From the NCBI GenBank assembly GCA_030524525.1, contig JAUNGI010000009.1:1-64000 (forward strand): a stretch of 64,000 nucleotides of DNA. Reading direction: 5' to 3'. The position numbers were made by a program, and so were the translations under genes. Shown here piece after piece: positions 51,645 to 59,113 of the stretch. The notes beneath the pieces were generated by a model, which saw nothing but the letters and a program-made list of their open reading frames with translations, was not told the origin of the DNA and did not search any database. The first letter of the stretch is position 1, and the number at the start of each line of letters is the position of its first letter. This DNA is from Lachnospiraceae bacterium (GTDB taxonomy: Bacteria > Bacillota > Clostridia > Lachnospirales > Lachnospiraceae).

Positions 51645-53096
51645 CTACAGCTCTGCGGCGAAATTATAAACCGCATCATAGTATTGTCCTTCCGGGAACC
51701 GCTCCATATATTCGTTATAGGTGCGAAGCGCTTCCTCCTTCTGATCCAAAAGCTGATAGGTTCTTCCAAGATAATAAAGATTCCTCTCGTTATCCGCCGA
51801 TTTTTCATAGGAATACTGGAAGAATTCCAAAGCCTCCTCATAATTTTTTGCATCGTACAAGGACAGCCCCTGCTCAAACAGCTCGCTGCTCGTCATCGTC
51901 ACGGTCATAACGTCCGGATACGCCTCTTGGATGCGGTCGTAAATCCCCTTCGCCGCCTCGTTTTTCAGCTCCTCCTCGGAAACCGCGTTCATCCGCTTCT
52001 GGAGAATAAAGATCTCCATGCGGGAAGCGCTTTCCTTTTCCTGCAGCTGAAGATAATAGCTGATAAGGCGAAACATATTGACGCCGCCGACCCGGTTGCC
52101 CAATTCCTCAAGCTCGTCGTTCAGTGCTTCCAAGTCGATCTCCTGCAGCTCGATCTTCGACTGCAAAGACTGATTCTCTTTTTCCAGCGAGTCAATATCC
52201 GACAAATAGCCCGAAAGCTCCTCCGCATATTCCGCCTGCGTGGACTTGAAATCGTTCTTCATACCGGACTTCACGCCCGGAACGACCATGAAGAAAACGA
52301 CCATAATGCCCAGAAACACACCCAGCATAAGGCTTAGGAAAATTCGGTAGTCGGGCTTGTCCTCCTCGTACCGAAAGGCAGGCAGTATGCCGTTCCGCCC
52401 CTTTCCGCTGCGATCCTCAAGCTCCGCCGGAGCCTGTCCGTCCGTTTCCGAATTCACAAGCTGGATCTGCTTTCCCTGACGGCTCAGCTCGCGAATCTCT
52501 TTCAGATAGCGAATGGAGGTGGTGTTGGCAATGTCGATCGCCAGCGTCCGCTTAATGCACTTTCTGGCATATTCATATTCGCCTGCGCGCATATACAAAA
52601 GCGCCAGAAGCTGCCACGCCCGGATAAACTTTGGATTCAGCGAAACCGCCTTTTTTAACTGGATCAGCGCCAGATCCGCGCCGTCGTGCTGCGCCAGATC
52701 GAGCGCGGAATTGTATTTGCGGATCGCGCCGTTCAGGTTGTCGAGCTTCGTCGGATTGCTCTGTAAAATATTCAGATAACGCTCCGCAGGATTGTTGCCC
52801 TGCAAAAAGCTCTTGCTGATGATCCACTCGTGGATGGCCTGCACGGTCTCGCCCATTTCAAAATAGACCAGTCCCAGAAGGTTTCTGGCATCCACGTTTT
52901 TTTTGCTCATCTTCAGTGCGCGGTTCAGCATGTCCGCCGCGCCGGAAAGATCCCGCACCTTTGCCTTTGCAAGCCCCTGATTATAAAAATAGCAGGAGAT
53001 CCTCCGGGTCTTCTGGTTGACCTCAATGTCATAACCGCACTTTGAACATGTCCCTTTTTTCAGCGTCATATTCGCGCCGCATTTCGGACAAATCAT
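51645..53096 (-). CDS. zinc-ribbon/TPR membrane protein
   Basis: 483 residues. The first 25 form a zinc ribbon (ICPKCGANMTLKKGTCSKCG). TPR-like repeats fill ~35-200, a transmembrane segment (IFLSLMLGVFLGIMVVFFMVV) lies near 255, and a coiled coil (YLSDIDSLEKENQSLQSKIE) follows. Further TPRs end the protein (SELFEQGLSLYDAKNYEEAL, YYLGRTYQLLDQKEEALRTY). TPRs thus lie on both sides of the membrane, suiting a scaffold that links inside and outside. Partners are unknown. Its ATG overlaps the stop of the 44-codon frame upstream (TAATG). Confidence 0.85.
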   Translation of the reverse strand: MICPKCGANMTLKKGTCSKCGYDIEVNQKTRRISCYFYNQGLAKAKVRDLSGAADMLNRALKMSKKNVDARNLLGLVYFEMGETVQAIHEWIISKSFLQGNNPAERYLNILQSNPTKLDNLNGAIRKYNSALDLAQHDGADLALIQLKKAVSLNPKFIRAWQLLALLYMRAGEYEYARKCIKRTLAIDIANTTSIRYLKEIRELSRQGKQIQLVNSETDGQAPAELEDRSGKGRNGILPAFRYEEDKPDYRIFLSLMLGVFLGIMVVFFMVVPGVKSGMKNDFKSTQAEYAEELSGYLSDIDSLEKENQSLQSKIELQEIDLEALNDELEELGNRVGGVNMFRLISYYLQLQEKESASRMEIFILQKRMNAVSEEELKNEAAKGIYDRIQEAYPDVMTVTMTSSELFEQGLSLYDAKNYEEALEFFQYSYEKSADNERNLYYLGRTYQLLDQKEEALRTYNEYMERFPEGQYYDAVYNFAAEL

Positions 53097-53230
53097 TACT
53101 TTTTCTCCTGTAAAATCTTCTCAATAATATCCGCCACGTCTACGATCTCGCGGCTCATGATCGCTTCCTCCGCCTGACTGATCTCCAGACTGGGGCTGAA
53201 TTTTGCAATTTCTTCGTCAAAGTTGATCAC
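53096..53230 (-). CDS. 44-residue protein coupled to the TPR membrane protein
   Basis: The GTG start at 53230 follows GAGAGG by 8 bp. The protein reads VINFDEEIAKFSPSLEISQA and then EEAIMSREIVDVADIIEKIL, ending QEKK; two acidic amphipathic helices are likely. Its stop TAA overlaps the ATG of the TPR gene. The tight coupling and its own promoter argue for a real gene. No named family. Confidence 0.65.
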   Translation of the reverse strand: MINFDEEIAKFSPSLEISQAEEAIMSREIVDVADIIEKILQEKK

Positions 53231-53301
53231 AGAATGCACCTCTCTATCCTTGGAACATACCGTATGCTGCACGTTCTCTTGTAAAATTAACGTTTACCCA
53301 T

Positions 53302-53330
53302 ATCATACCGACCCCCGCCGCAAAAATCAA
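53302..53330 (-). promoter_or_regulatory. sigmaA promoter of the small protein-TPR operon
   Basis: Minus strand: TTGATT (53325-53330), 17 bp, TATGAT (53302-53307), 72 bp before the GTG at 53230. Confidence 0.65.
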
Positions 53331-53427
53331 GTGGCATTTTCCCTTTGCGGCAACTTCCTCCGGCTTCGTTGTCGAGAAAAGGGGAGGCGGCGCGATTTCG
53401 GAAGGCTGAGAGACGCAAAAACCTGTT

Positions 53428-54324
53428 TTATGGGTAAATATAAAGCGAGGCAAGTTCTTCGTATTGCCTTCCCTCCGTTTCAAATTCCAGTTCAACGATA
53501 TTCAAAATCACCGGTTTCCCTTCTGCATCCACGGAAAAATATTGCCCCGTCACTTCCAGACTCTTTAAGGCGCAATCGTCCTTGGCTTTTTCTTCGACAA
53601 AGCCGGTCAACTCCCGAATCGCTTCGTCTTTGCTGACGGAAAGCGGTTCCTCCTGTCCGCTGAACACTCCCGCCAGCCCCATATTATAACTGAGCAGCTT
53701 GCCTTCTTCATCAAGCACACACTCAAACGTTTCCAGCGAAGGAAAGTCTGCGACCATGTAACAATAAACATATGTGTAAACGCACGTTTCATTTTCCTGC
53801 GGGAGCACAAAACCCTCTGCCGAGTAGCTGCGCACCCCATCCTGCTCCTGCACCTCAATATCCGTATATAAAAACAGCTTATACTGTTCCAATGGGATAT
53901 GCTCCTTTGCAATTTCTCTGACTGCCGTTTGCATCTCCGTCTCCGAGCACCCGTCCTTAAGCCCGATGTCCTTGCCCTCATTTGAGAAAAAACCGATCAC
54001 TCTGCCGTCCTCTCGAAAGATAAGCTCTTCATCCGCATCGGAATAAATTTCCTTTACATACTGACCTACGGCATCCTCTTCCGAATACCTATATTCGAAC
54101 GTTTTTGTCTCGCCAAACAGTTCAACGCTCTTCCTTCTCTCTGCTTCCGTATCTACAAAAAATTCTGCGTCTTTTGTCATCTGACACTCCGTGTCTTCAT
54201 CGAAGAAATAGGATTCCTCGCTTTCGCCTACCAAAACGATCCGAAAAGCCTCTTCCTTTTTTGCACAGCCTAAAAGGAGCATGCATACCATAACCGCATA
54301 CAAAAATACCCATCTTTTTTTCAT
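53428..54324 (-). CDS. lipoprotein of the CHAT operon
   Basis: 298 residues with a lipoprotein signal (FLYAVMVCMLLLGC; Cys is the lipid site). The mature part is acidic and beta-rich with no family that I recognise. Repeated patterns such as GKLLSYNMGLAGVFSG, VSKDEAIRELTGFVEEKA and GKPVILNIVELEFET resemble PepSY-type or YpeB-like domains that often inhibit proteases, but this is only a hint. It starts 16 bp after the membrane protein at 54341 and is the last gene of the operon. Confidence 0.65.
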   Translation of the reverse strand: MKKRWVFLYAVMVCMLLLGCAKKEEAFRIVLVGESEESYFFDEDTECQMTKDAEFFVDTEAERRKSVELFGETKTFEYRYSEEDAVGQYVKEIYSDADEELIFREDGRVIGFFSNEGKDIGLKDGCSETEMQTAVREIAKEHIPLEQYKLFLYTDIEVQEQDGVRSYSAEGFVLPQENETCVYTYVYCYMVADFPSLETFECVLDEEGKLLSYNMGLAGVFSGQEEPLSVSKDEAIRELTGFVEEKAKDDCALKSLEVTGQYFSVDAEGKPVILNIVELEFETEGRQYEELASLYIYP

Positions 54325-54340
54325 TTGCATTATCCCCCAC

Positions 54341-55084
54341 TTATCTTATATCACCCTGCCAACGACACTTCTCCTTCAACAGTTTTCTTATCGGTTCCGG
54401 CAGCACAAATTCCGTTCTCTGCAAAAGCAATACTCCGTCGCGCAAATAAGCTTCAAAATACATTCCGCAATATCCTTCCGCTTCTATTGTCACCTCAACT
54501 TTCGATCCATCGTCATTGTAATATGTCCTTATGCCTTCCAACTCAGCTCGTCTTACATCGGAAAGCACTCCGTTTATGATCAATTGCTGCTCATCTTTTG
54601 AAAGAGCAATCTGCTTTTCTTCATAAACAATTTTAACTAACGCGTCTTTCTTTGCCAACGCTGCAAAATCATATAGGTATCCCACATATTCCCAAGACGC
54701 TTCCGTACTTAACTCTGCATAAGCTTTTACCATTCTCCCCTGATGGTTTTTCACAATGACCTGTAAAAAGGAACTGTCTCCCGCAACATGATAAACCTCC
54801 GGTTCATAGCGGTCTGCTCCTATTTTCTGTCCCCAAGTCAAGTCACAGGCAGTAATTCGATAATCTTCCCCAACTCCAATATATTCTCCAATAGAGCTTT
54901 CTTCAACTCCACAGCCCCCCTGATAATCCTGTCCGTTCCATGAGAACATGACCTGTGTAACGGTCTTTTGGTTCTGTGCGTCGAACGGACCACCTTTTCG
55001 CAGGAGAATCATTAGAATTACCACAACACAGACAGCAGCAACGATACAAACAACATCAATTTTCCTTATTCTTTTCGTCTTCAT
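54341..55084 (-). CDS. membrane-anchored protein of the CHAT operon
   Basis: 247 residues. Basic start MKTKRIRKID, one membrane segment (VVCIVAAVCVVVILMILL), then an extracellular domain (VMFSWNGQDYQGGCGVEESS, VYHVAGDSSFLQVIVKNHQG, VEVTIEAEGYCGMYFEAYLR). No known family. It starts 11 bp after the secreted caspase-like gene and 16 bp before the lipoprotein, so the three are one operon. Two cysteines in the outside domain might pair. Confidence 0.65.
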   Translation of the reverse strand: MKTKRIRKIDVVCIVAAVCVVVILMILLRKGGPFDAQNQKTVTQVMFSWNGQDYQGGCGVEESSIGEYIGVGEDYRITACDLTWGQKIGADRYEPEVYHVAGDSSFLQVIVKNHQGRMVKAYAELSTEASWEYVGYLYDFAALAKKDALVKIVYEEKQIALSKDEQQLIINGVLSDVRRAELEGIRTYYNDDGSKVEVTIEAEGYCGMYFEAYLRDGVLLLQRTEFVLPEPIRKLLKEKCRWQGDIR

Positions 55085-55095
55085 CTCCCGCCTCC

Positions 55096-56667
55096 TTACT
55101 GCCCGGATAATGTAGTTTCACTGTTTCCAAAAATTTTATGCGTGGTCAGCTTGTTGCTGACATTTATAACATAATAGCCATTATGATCCGCACTGTATAT
55201 CGCCTTTTTAAGAGTCTTTCCGGCTGCGAGTGCCTTAATTAACGAATTCGTCCATGTATTTGCTGTAGTAGTTCCTATCTTTTTTGTCCATCCAACTGCA
55301 GATTCTGCCCCACACTTTATACAGGCATTTGGCAAATTGTTGTATGACTGTGTGTTTTTGTAATAGCACTCTCCTGCTGTCTCACAAGCACAGAAAACTG
55401 CTATTTTTAGATTTGAAAGATCCGCCTTGACCTCTCCACTTGAAAAATCAAACAGCTCCTTAGCTCCATATTTTATTATAGGATAGTTTCTCAGGTCATT
55501 TTCATCTAAATAATCTGCGTTTAAAACAATCCCCGCTTCCCCTTCGCTTCGGCTTATCATTTCAATGCCGTTTGACACAACCACCTTCATATCGCAATAG
55601 CCATGACTTCTTGAAACAAACAGCCGAGACCCCTTCAACATCTCTGTTATCTCGTCAATACTTGAGGAGTAGTCCGTGCCCCCTTTCAGCCTTACATCAC
55701 CCATACCTGCGGAAGCAAGCGACTTTCTAGCGCTCACTAAGCAACTATATCGATCTCGTCCCTCCGAATAAATTGCAACCAAAGAGGCGTCATAACTCAC
55801 AACGCTTACATTGATTGTTATTGACATATTGGTTGGTATGTGTACAATCTTAACTTTTGCATTTCCAAGTGCCTTGGCTTTTATCGTTTTTCCATCTGCT
55901 AAGACGCATTGTTTTCCCTCAATAACAGTATACGTGAAATCCGAGGAGGTCGACCATAATAAATTTCCGACATTCGGCGTTTTTGTTAAAGAAACGGATT
56001 TCGTCTCCCCTAAATGCATGGAAATAGAGCTTCCTGAAAAGCTGCTAAGCTCGCGATATGTATTTGAACCTGAGGTGCCATAAGACAAACTTTTCACAAA
56101 TCTCCAGCTCGCTTTTTCGGAAGCAGCGGAGTATACACATATGCCGCTTGCGATATTCACACAAGCGCCCAAGTAATTTCCCGTATCCTTGTTTTTTATC
56201 GTTATTCTGCTCGATGTTCCGCTAATAAACCATAAGTCTTGATCGGTATAAGCCTTCGTATTTACAAGCGCTACCTTCATACTTGTTTTGGAAGCATTTC
56301 TAAGATAATAGGTCTTTGCATTCACGGTGCAGCTAATCGTATAATATCCGCTTCCTCTACTGGTAATCTTCCATGTAATATTATTTCGAATAGACGCAAG
56401 CTTTCCCTGCCTCTGCGACGCCACTGCCGACGAAGAGCTGGCTCTTCCCATGTAGGCTTTTGTGTACCAATTATTCAAAATATAATCGCCGCTTGCCATT
56501 CCGAAAGCGGCATTAGTACTGTTCAATGCTTCCGTATTTGCATCACTCACTACCGGCAGAGACTCGTACGACGTCCCTTGCTCCTCCGCTCTTGCAGCAT
56601 CAAAATGCCATAGGCACTGAAACAAAAAAACCAAAACCAGCAGCTTGATCCAAGATTTTCTTTTCAT
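55096..56667 (-). CDS. secreted CHAT/caspase-like protein with ricin-type and Ig-like domains
   Basis: 523 residues. Signal peptide, cleavage near ARA (residue 27). Residues ~50-190 look like a ricin-type trefoil (GDYILNNWYTKAYMG, KTYYLRNASKTSMKVALV, GNYLGACVNIASGICVYS). Residues ~205-290 are a BIG2-like Ig domain (MHLGETKSVSLTKTPNVGNL to IKAKALGNAKVKIVH). The C-terminal part is clan CD: SRLFVSRSHGY (His355) and LKIAVFCACETAGE (Cys428), then AESAVGWTKKIGTTTANTW and LIKALAAGKTLKKAI, which match the CHAT end. It is probably an exported protease; the target is unknown. First gene of a three-gene operon with its own promoter. Confidence 0.8.
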   Translation of the reverse strand: MKRKSWIKLLVLVFLFQCLWHFDAARAEEQGTSYESLPVVSDANTEALNSTNAAFGMASGDYILNNWYTKAYMGRASSSSAVASQRQGKLASIRNNITWKITSRGSGYYTISCTVNAKTYYLRNASKTSMKVALVNTKAYTDQDLWFISGTSSRITIKNKDTGNYLGACVNIASGICVYSAASEKASWRFVKSLSYGTSGSNTYRELSSFSGSSISMHLGETKSVSLTKTPNVGNLLWSTSSDFTYTVIEGKQCVLADGKTIKAKALGNAKVKIVHIPTNMSITINVSVVSYDASLVAIYSEGRDRYSCLVSARKSLASAGMGDVRLKGGTDYSSSIDEITEMLKGSRLFVSRSHGYCDMKVVVSNGIEMISRSEGEAGIVLNADYLDENDLRNYPIIKYGAKELFDFSSGEVKADLSNLKIAVFCACETAGECYYKNTQSYNNLPNACIKCGAESAVGWTKKIGTTTANTWTNSLIKALAAGKTLKKAIYSADHNGYYVINVSNKLTTHKIFGNSETTLSGQ

Positions 56668-56746
56668 TAACTTTCCCCCCTAACACATCTTCTGTTTTGC
56701 ACAGGAAACCTTTCCAAACATTGTCATTCATGCAACCGTATAATTC

Positions 56747-56775
56747 ATGATAGCACAAGGATTTTGATATATCAA
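56747..56775 (-). promoter_or_regulatory. sigmaA promoter of the CHAT operon
   Basis: Minus strand: TTGATA (56770-56775), 17 bp, TATCAT (56747-56752), about 80 bp before the start codon at 56667. Confidence 0.7.
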
Positions 56776-56874
56776 CAGAAAAGTACGTTCTCTCAAGAAA
56801 TCAGGGAAAAATTAACGGCAGCAAAACTTTTTCTTTTTTATAAAAAGCGTATCTAGCCGCCTCCATTTGTTTCA

Positions 56875-56883
56875 TGCTATAAT
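56875..56883 (+). promoter_or_regulatory. extended -10 promoter of the WYL regulator
   Basis: TGCTATAAT is an extended -10 (TGnTATAAT) 49 bp before the start of the gene at 56932. There is no good -35, as is usual for this promoter type. Confidence 0.5.
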
Positions 56884-56931
56884 AGAAAAAAGCACCGCCA
56901 TGAAATCTATTCCACAAAGCGAGGTAGCCCC

Positions 56932-57828
56932 ATGTCCCACAGTCGTTTATTCAAAATCCTATATTACCTTTTGGACCGAGGTCATGCGACCGCTCCGGAG
57001 CTGGCAAGGGAATTCGAGGTTTCCGTGCGAACCATATACCGGGACGTGGAGATGCTGAGCGGCGCGGGCATCCCGGTTTATACGGAACCGGGAAGAAACG
57101 GCGGAATCTGCCTGCTGCACAATTTTGTCCTAGACAAGGCAATGTTTTCCGAACCCGAAAAACAGGAGATCCTGACGGCGCTGCAAACGCTGTCCGCCAC
57201 CGGTTATTCGTCCGGGAAGGGAACTCTCACAAAATTGTCCGCACTTTTTCAAAGCTGCGGTCCCGACTGGCTGGAGGTGGATTTTTCCCGCTGGGGAAGG
57301 CACGACTGCGACAATGCGAAGTTTGAGCTGCTAAAGACGGCGGTCATCCGGCGCCGGGCGGTAAAGTTTGTCTATATCAATACATACGCCGAAAAGAGAG
57401 AGCGTACCGTCCATCCGTTAAAGCTCTCATTCAAGTCAAAGGAATGGTATTTGAAAGCCTTCTGTCTCGACAGGCAGGATTTTCGCATTTTCAAATTGAA
57501 CCGTATTTTAGAGCCGGAACTGTTGGAAGCCTCTTTTGCACCGCTGCCATATCCGGAGCCGCAGGAGACCGAGCAGCCGTCCGGAGACCCCATCGTTCTT
57601 CGTTTTTCAAAAGAGATCGCCTATCGCATTTATGACGAGTTTGACGGAGCGCTGATAGAACCGCAGGAAACCGGAGATTTTCTTGTTTCCGCGGAAATGC
57701 CTGTCGATTCGTGGCTCGTCGGATATCTGCTCTCTTTTGGAACGCAGGTCGAAGTCATGGAGCCGAAAGCGCTGCGGGAGGGCGTAGCGACGGAAGCATG
57801 GAAAATTCAGGAAAAATACAAATGCTGA
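56932..57828 (+). CDS. YafY-like WYL-domain transcriptional regulator
   Basis: 298 residues. HTH_11 domain: RLFKILYYLLDRGHATAPEL, then AREFEVSVRTIYRDVEMLSG with GIPVYTEPGRNGG. The WYL domain (~135-215) carries AVKFVYINTYAEKRERTVHP and KEWYLKAFCLDRQDFRIFKL, then the WCX C terminus. WYL domains sense a small ligand or nucleic acid. GAGG precedes the ATG. A perfect 11-bp-arm palindrome (57820-57846) covers its stop and lies before clbS-like gene 57920, its probable target. Confidence 0.9.
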   Translation: MSHSRLFKILYYLLDRGHATAPELAREFEVSVRTIYRDVEMLSGAGIPVYTEPGRNGGICLLHNFVLDKAMFSEPEKQEILTALQTLSATGYSSGKGTLTKLSALFQSCGPDWLEVDFSRWGRHDCDNAKFELLKTAVIRRRAVKFVYINTYAEKRERTVHPLKLSFKSKEWYLKAFCLDRQDFRIFKLNRILEPELLEASFAPLPYPEPQETEQPSGDPIVLRFSKEIAYRIYDEFDGALIEPQETGDFLVSAEMPVDSWLVGYLLSFGTQVEVMEPKALREGVATEAWKIQEKYKC

Positions 57829-57846
57829 CAAACGGTGTCAGCATTT
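57820..57846. promoter_or_regulatory. perfect palindrome between WYL regulator and ClbS-like gene
   Basis: AAATGCTGACA (57820-57830), 5-bp spacer, TGTCAGCATTT (57836-57846). The regulator's TGA stop lies inside. It is either a WYL/DeoR-type operator (CTGACA-n5-TGTCAG) for the downstream gene or a weak terminator with a short T-run. Confidence 0.65.
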
Positions 57847-57919
57847 CTCTGCTAAGATAGAGCCGGTACCGAAGCATAAGGAAAACTTCGGCGCAAAATC
57901 AAATCAAACGGAGATCAAC

Positions 57920-58465
57920 ATGAGCCGACCTACGACCAAAACGGAATTATTAAACGCAGCAGACAAAAACTGGAAAAAGCTGAACACCCTGATCGCATCA
58001 CTGACGGAAGAAGAATTGACGACACCCTTTGCTTTTCCCGAAAGCAAAAAAGAAGCGCATTGGAAACGGGACAGGAATCTCCGCGACGTTCTTGTTCACC
58101 TTCACGAATGGCACGAGCTTCTGCTGCGATGGATCGCAGCGAACCGCGCCGGCGAGTCCAAGCCCTTCCTGCCAGCCCCGTATAACTGGAAGACCTACGG
58201 GCTGATGAACGTGGTTCTTTGGCAGAAGCATCAGAATACTTCGCTGGAAGCTGCCAAGCGGCTGCTGGCGGATTCCCACGCAAAGATCATGAGACTGGCG
58301 CAGGAATTTTCCGACGAGGAATTGTTCCAAAGAGGCGCGTTCCCTTGGGTCGGCGGAAGCACGCTCGGCTCCTATTTCACATCAAATACCGCCAGCCATT
58401 ACGAGTGGGCAATGAAGAAGCTAAAGGCGCACGTAAAAAACTGCCGGGAAAAGAACCCGGAATAA
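57920..58465 (+). CDS. ClbS/DfsB family four-helix protein
   Basis: 181 residues of the DinB-like superfamily. The start PTTKTELLNAADKNWKKLNT, DRNLRDVLVHLHEWHELLLRW and the conserved NTASHYEWAMKKLKAHVK end are typical of ClbS/DfsB. ClbS hydrolyses the colibactin warhead to protect its maker; DfsB-like members in Clostridia have no proven substrate, so protection from a reactive metabolite is only a suggestion. GGAG precedes the ATG. It lies 91 bp behind a WYL regulator with a palindrome between. Confidence 0.85.
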   Translation: MSRPTTKTELLNAADKNWKKLNTLIASLTEEELTTPFAFPESKKEAHWKRDRNLRDVLVHLHEWHELLLRWIAANRAGESKPFLPAPYNWKTYGLMNVVLWQKHQNTSLEAAKRLLADSHAKIMRLAQEFSDEELFQRGAFPWVGGSTLGSYFTSNTASHYEWAMKKLKAHVKNCREKNPE

Positions 58466-58506
58466 AACGACGAGTCGGCTCATAACTGTAGCATGGGGTG
58501 ATTTTT

Positions 58507-58968
58507 TTGAAAATTCAATGGAAAGCTCTGATCCTCTGTCTTGCCTTACCGCTCGCCGTCGGCAGCCTCTCGGCGCTTCTGACACAAAACAGCAGGGAAG
58601 CCTTCGAAGCGCTCAACAAGCCGGCGCTGGCTCCGCCGGGCTGGCTGTTCCCGGTCGTTTGGACGATCCTGTATCTCCTTATGGGGATCGCATCGTATCT
58701 GGTCCTTACCTCCGAAAAACCGAACGATACCGCTCTGAATCTATACGGCGTCCAGCTTGTATTTAACTTTTTCTGGTCGATTATCTTTTTTGATTTCGAG
58801 CTGTACCTGCTTGCGTTTTTCTGGCTCGCGGCGCTGTGGCTGTTGATCGCCAAAACTACCATGCTGTTCTATCAAATATCCAAGACTGCCGGGTATCTGA
58901 TGCTCCCGTATCTGATCTGGGTAACCTTTGCGGGCTACTTAAATCTGGCGATTTATTTCTTAAACTAG
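58507..58968 (+). CDS. tspO: TspO/MBR family membrane protein
   Basis: 153 residues, five transmembrane helices. KPALAPPGWLFPVVWTILYLLMGIASYLV (residues ~38-66) and QLVFNFFWSIIFFDFELYLLAF carry the conserved Trp and Asn of tryptophan-rich sensory proteins, which bind porphyrins. The TTG at 58507 is preferred since GGGGTGA lies 6 bp upstream; a GTG at 58498 is inside that site. It follows the ClbS-like gene by 41 bp. Confidence 0.9.
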   Translation: MKIQWKALILCLALPLAVGSLSALLTQNSREAFEALNKPALAPPGWLFPVVWTILYLLMGIASYLVLTSEKPNDTALNLYGVQLVFNFFWSIIFFDFELYLLAFFWLAALWLLIAKTTMLFYQISKTAGYLMLPYLIWVTFAGYLNLAIYFLN

Positions 58969-58973
58969 AAGAG

Positions 58974-59105
58974 AATAAAGAATCTCGCTTGCGAGATTCT
59001 CGCCTGCGGCGGGTCGCTCCAGCGACACGGTTCCTCTCCGCCGCAGTGCGATCCCTGCGGAGCGTACTCCCTTTCGGCACACGTTTTTCGTATGCCAAAA
59101 GGGAG
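58974..59105. repeat. composite hairpin intergenic repeat, copy 3
   Basis: AGAATCTCGC-TT-GCGAGATTCT, then GCCTGCGGCGGG, TCGC-tcca-GCGA and CTCCGCCGCAGTGCGATCCC to GCGGAGCG at 59064. A terminal inverted repeat follows: CTCCCTTTCGGCA (59067-59079) and TGCCAAAAGGGAG (59093-59105), one mismatch. It fills nearly the whole gap between convergent tspO and valS, and may serve as their terminator. Confidence 0.75.
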
Positions 59106-59113
59106 CTCGTTGC

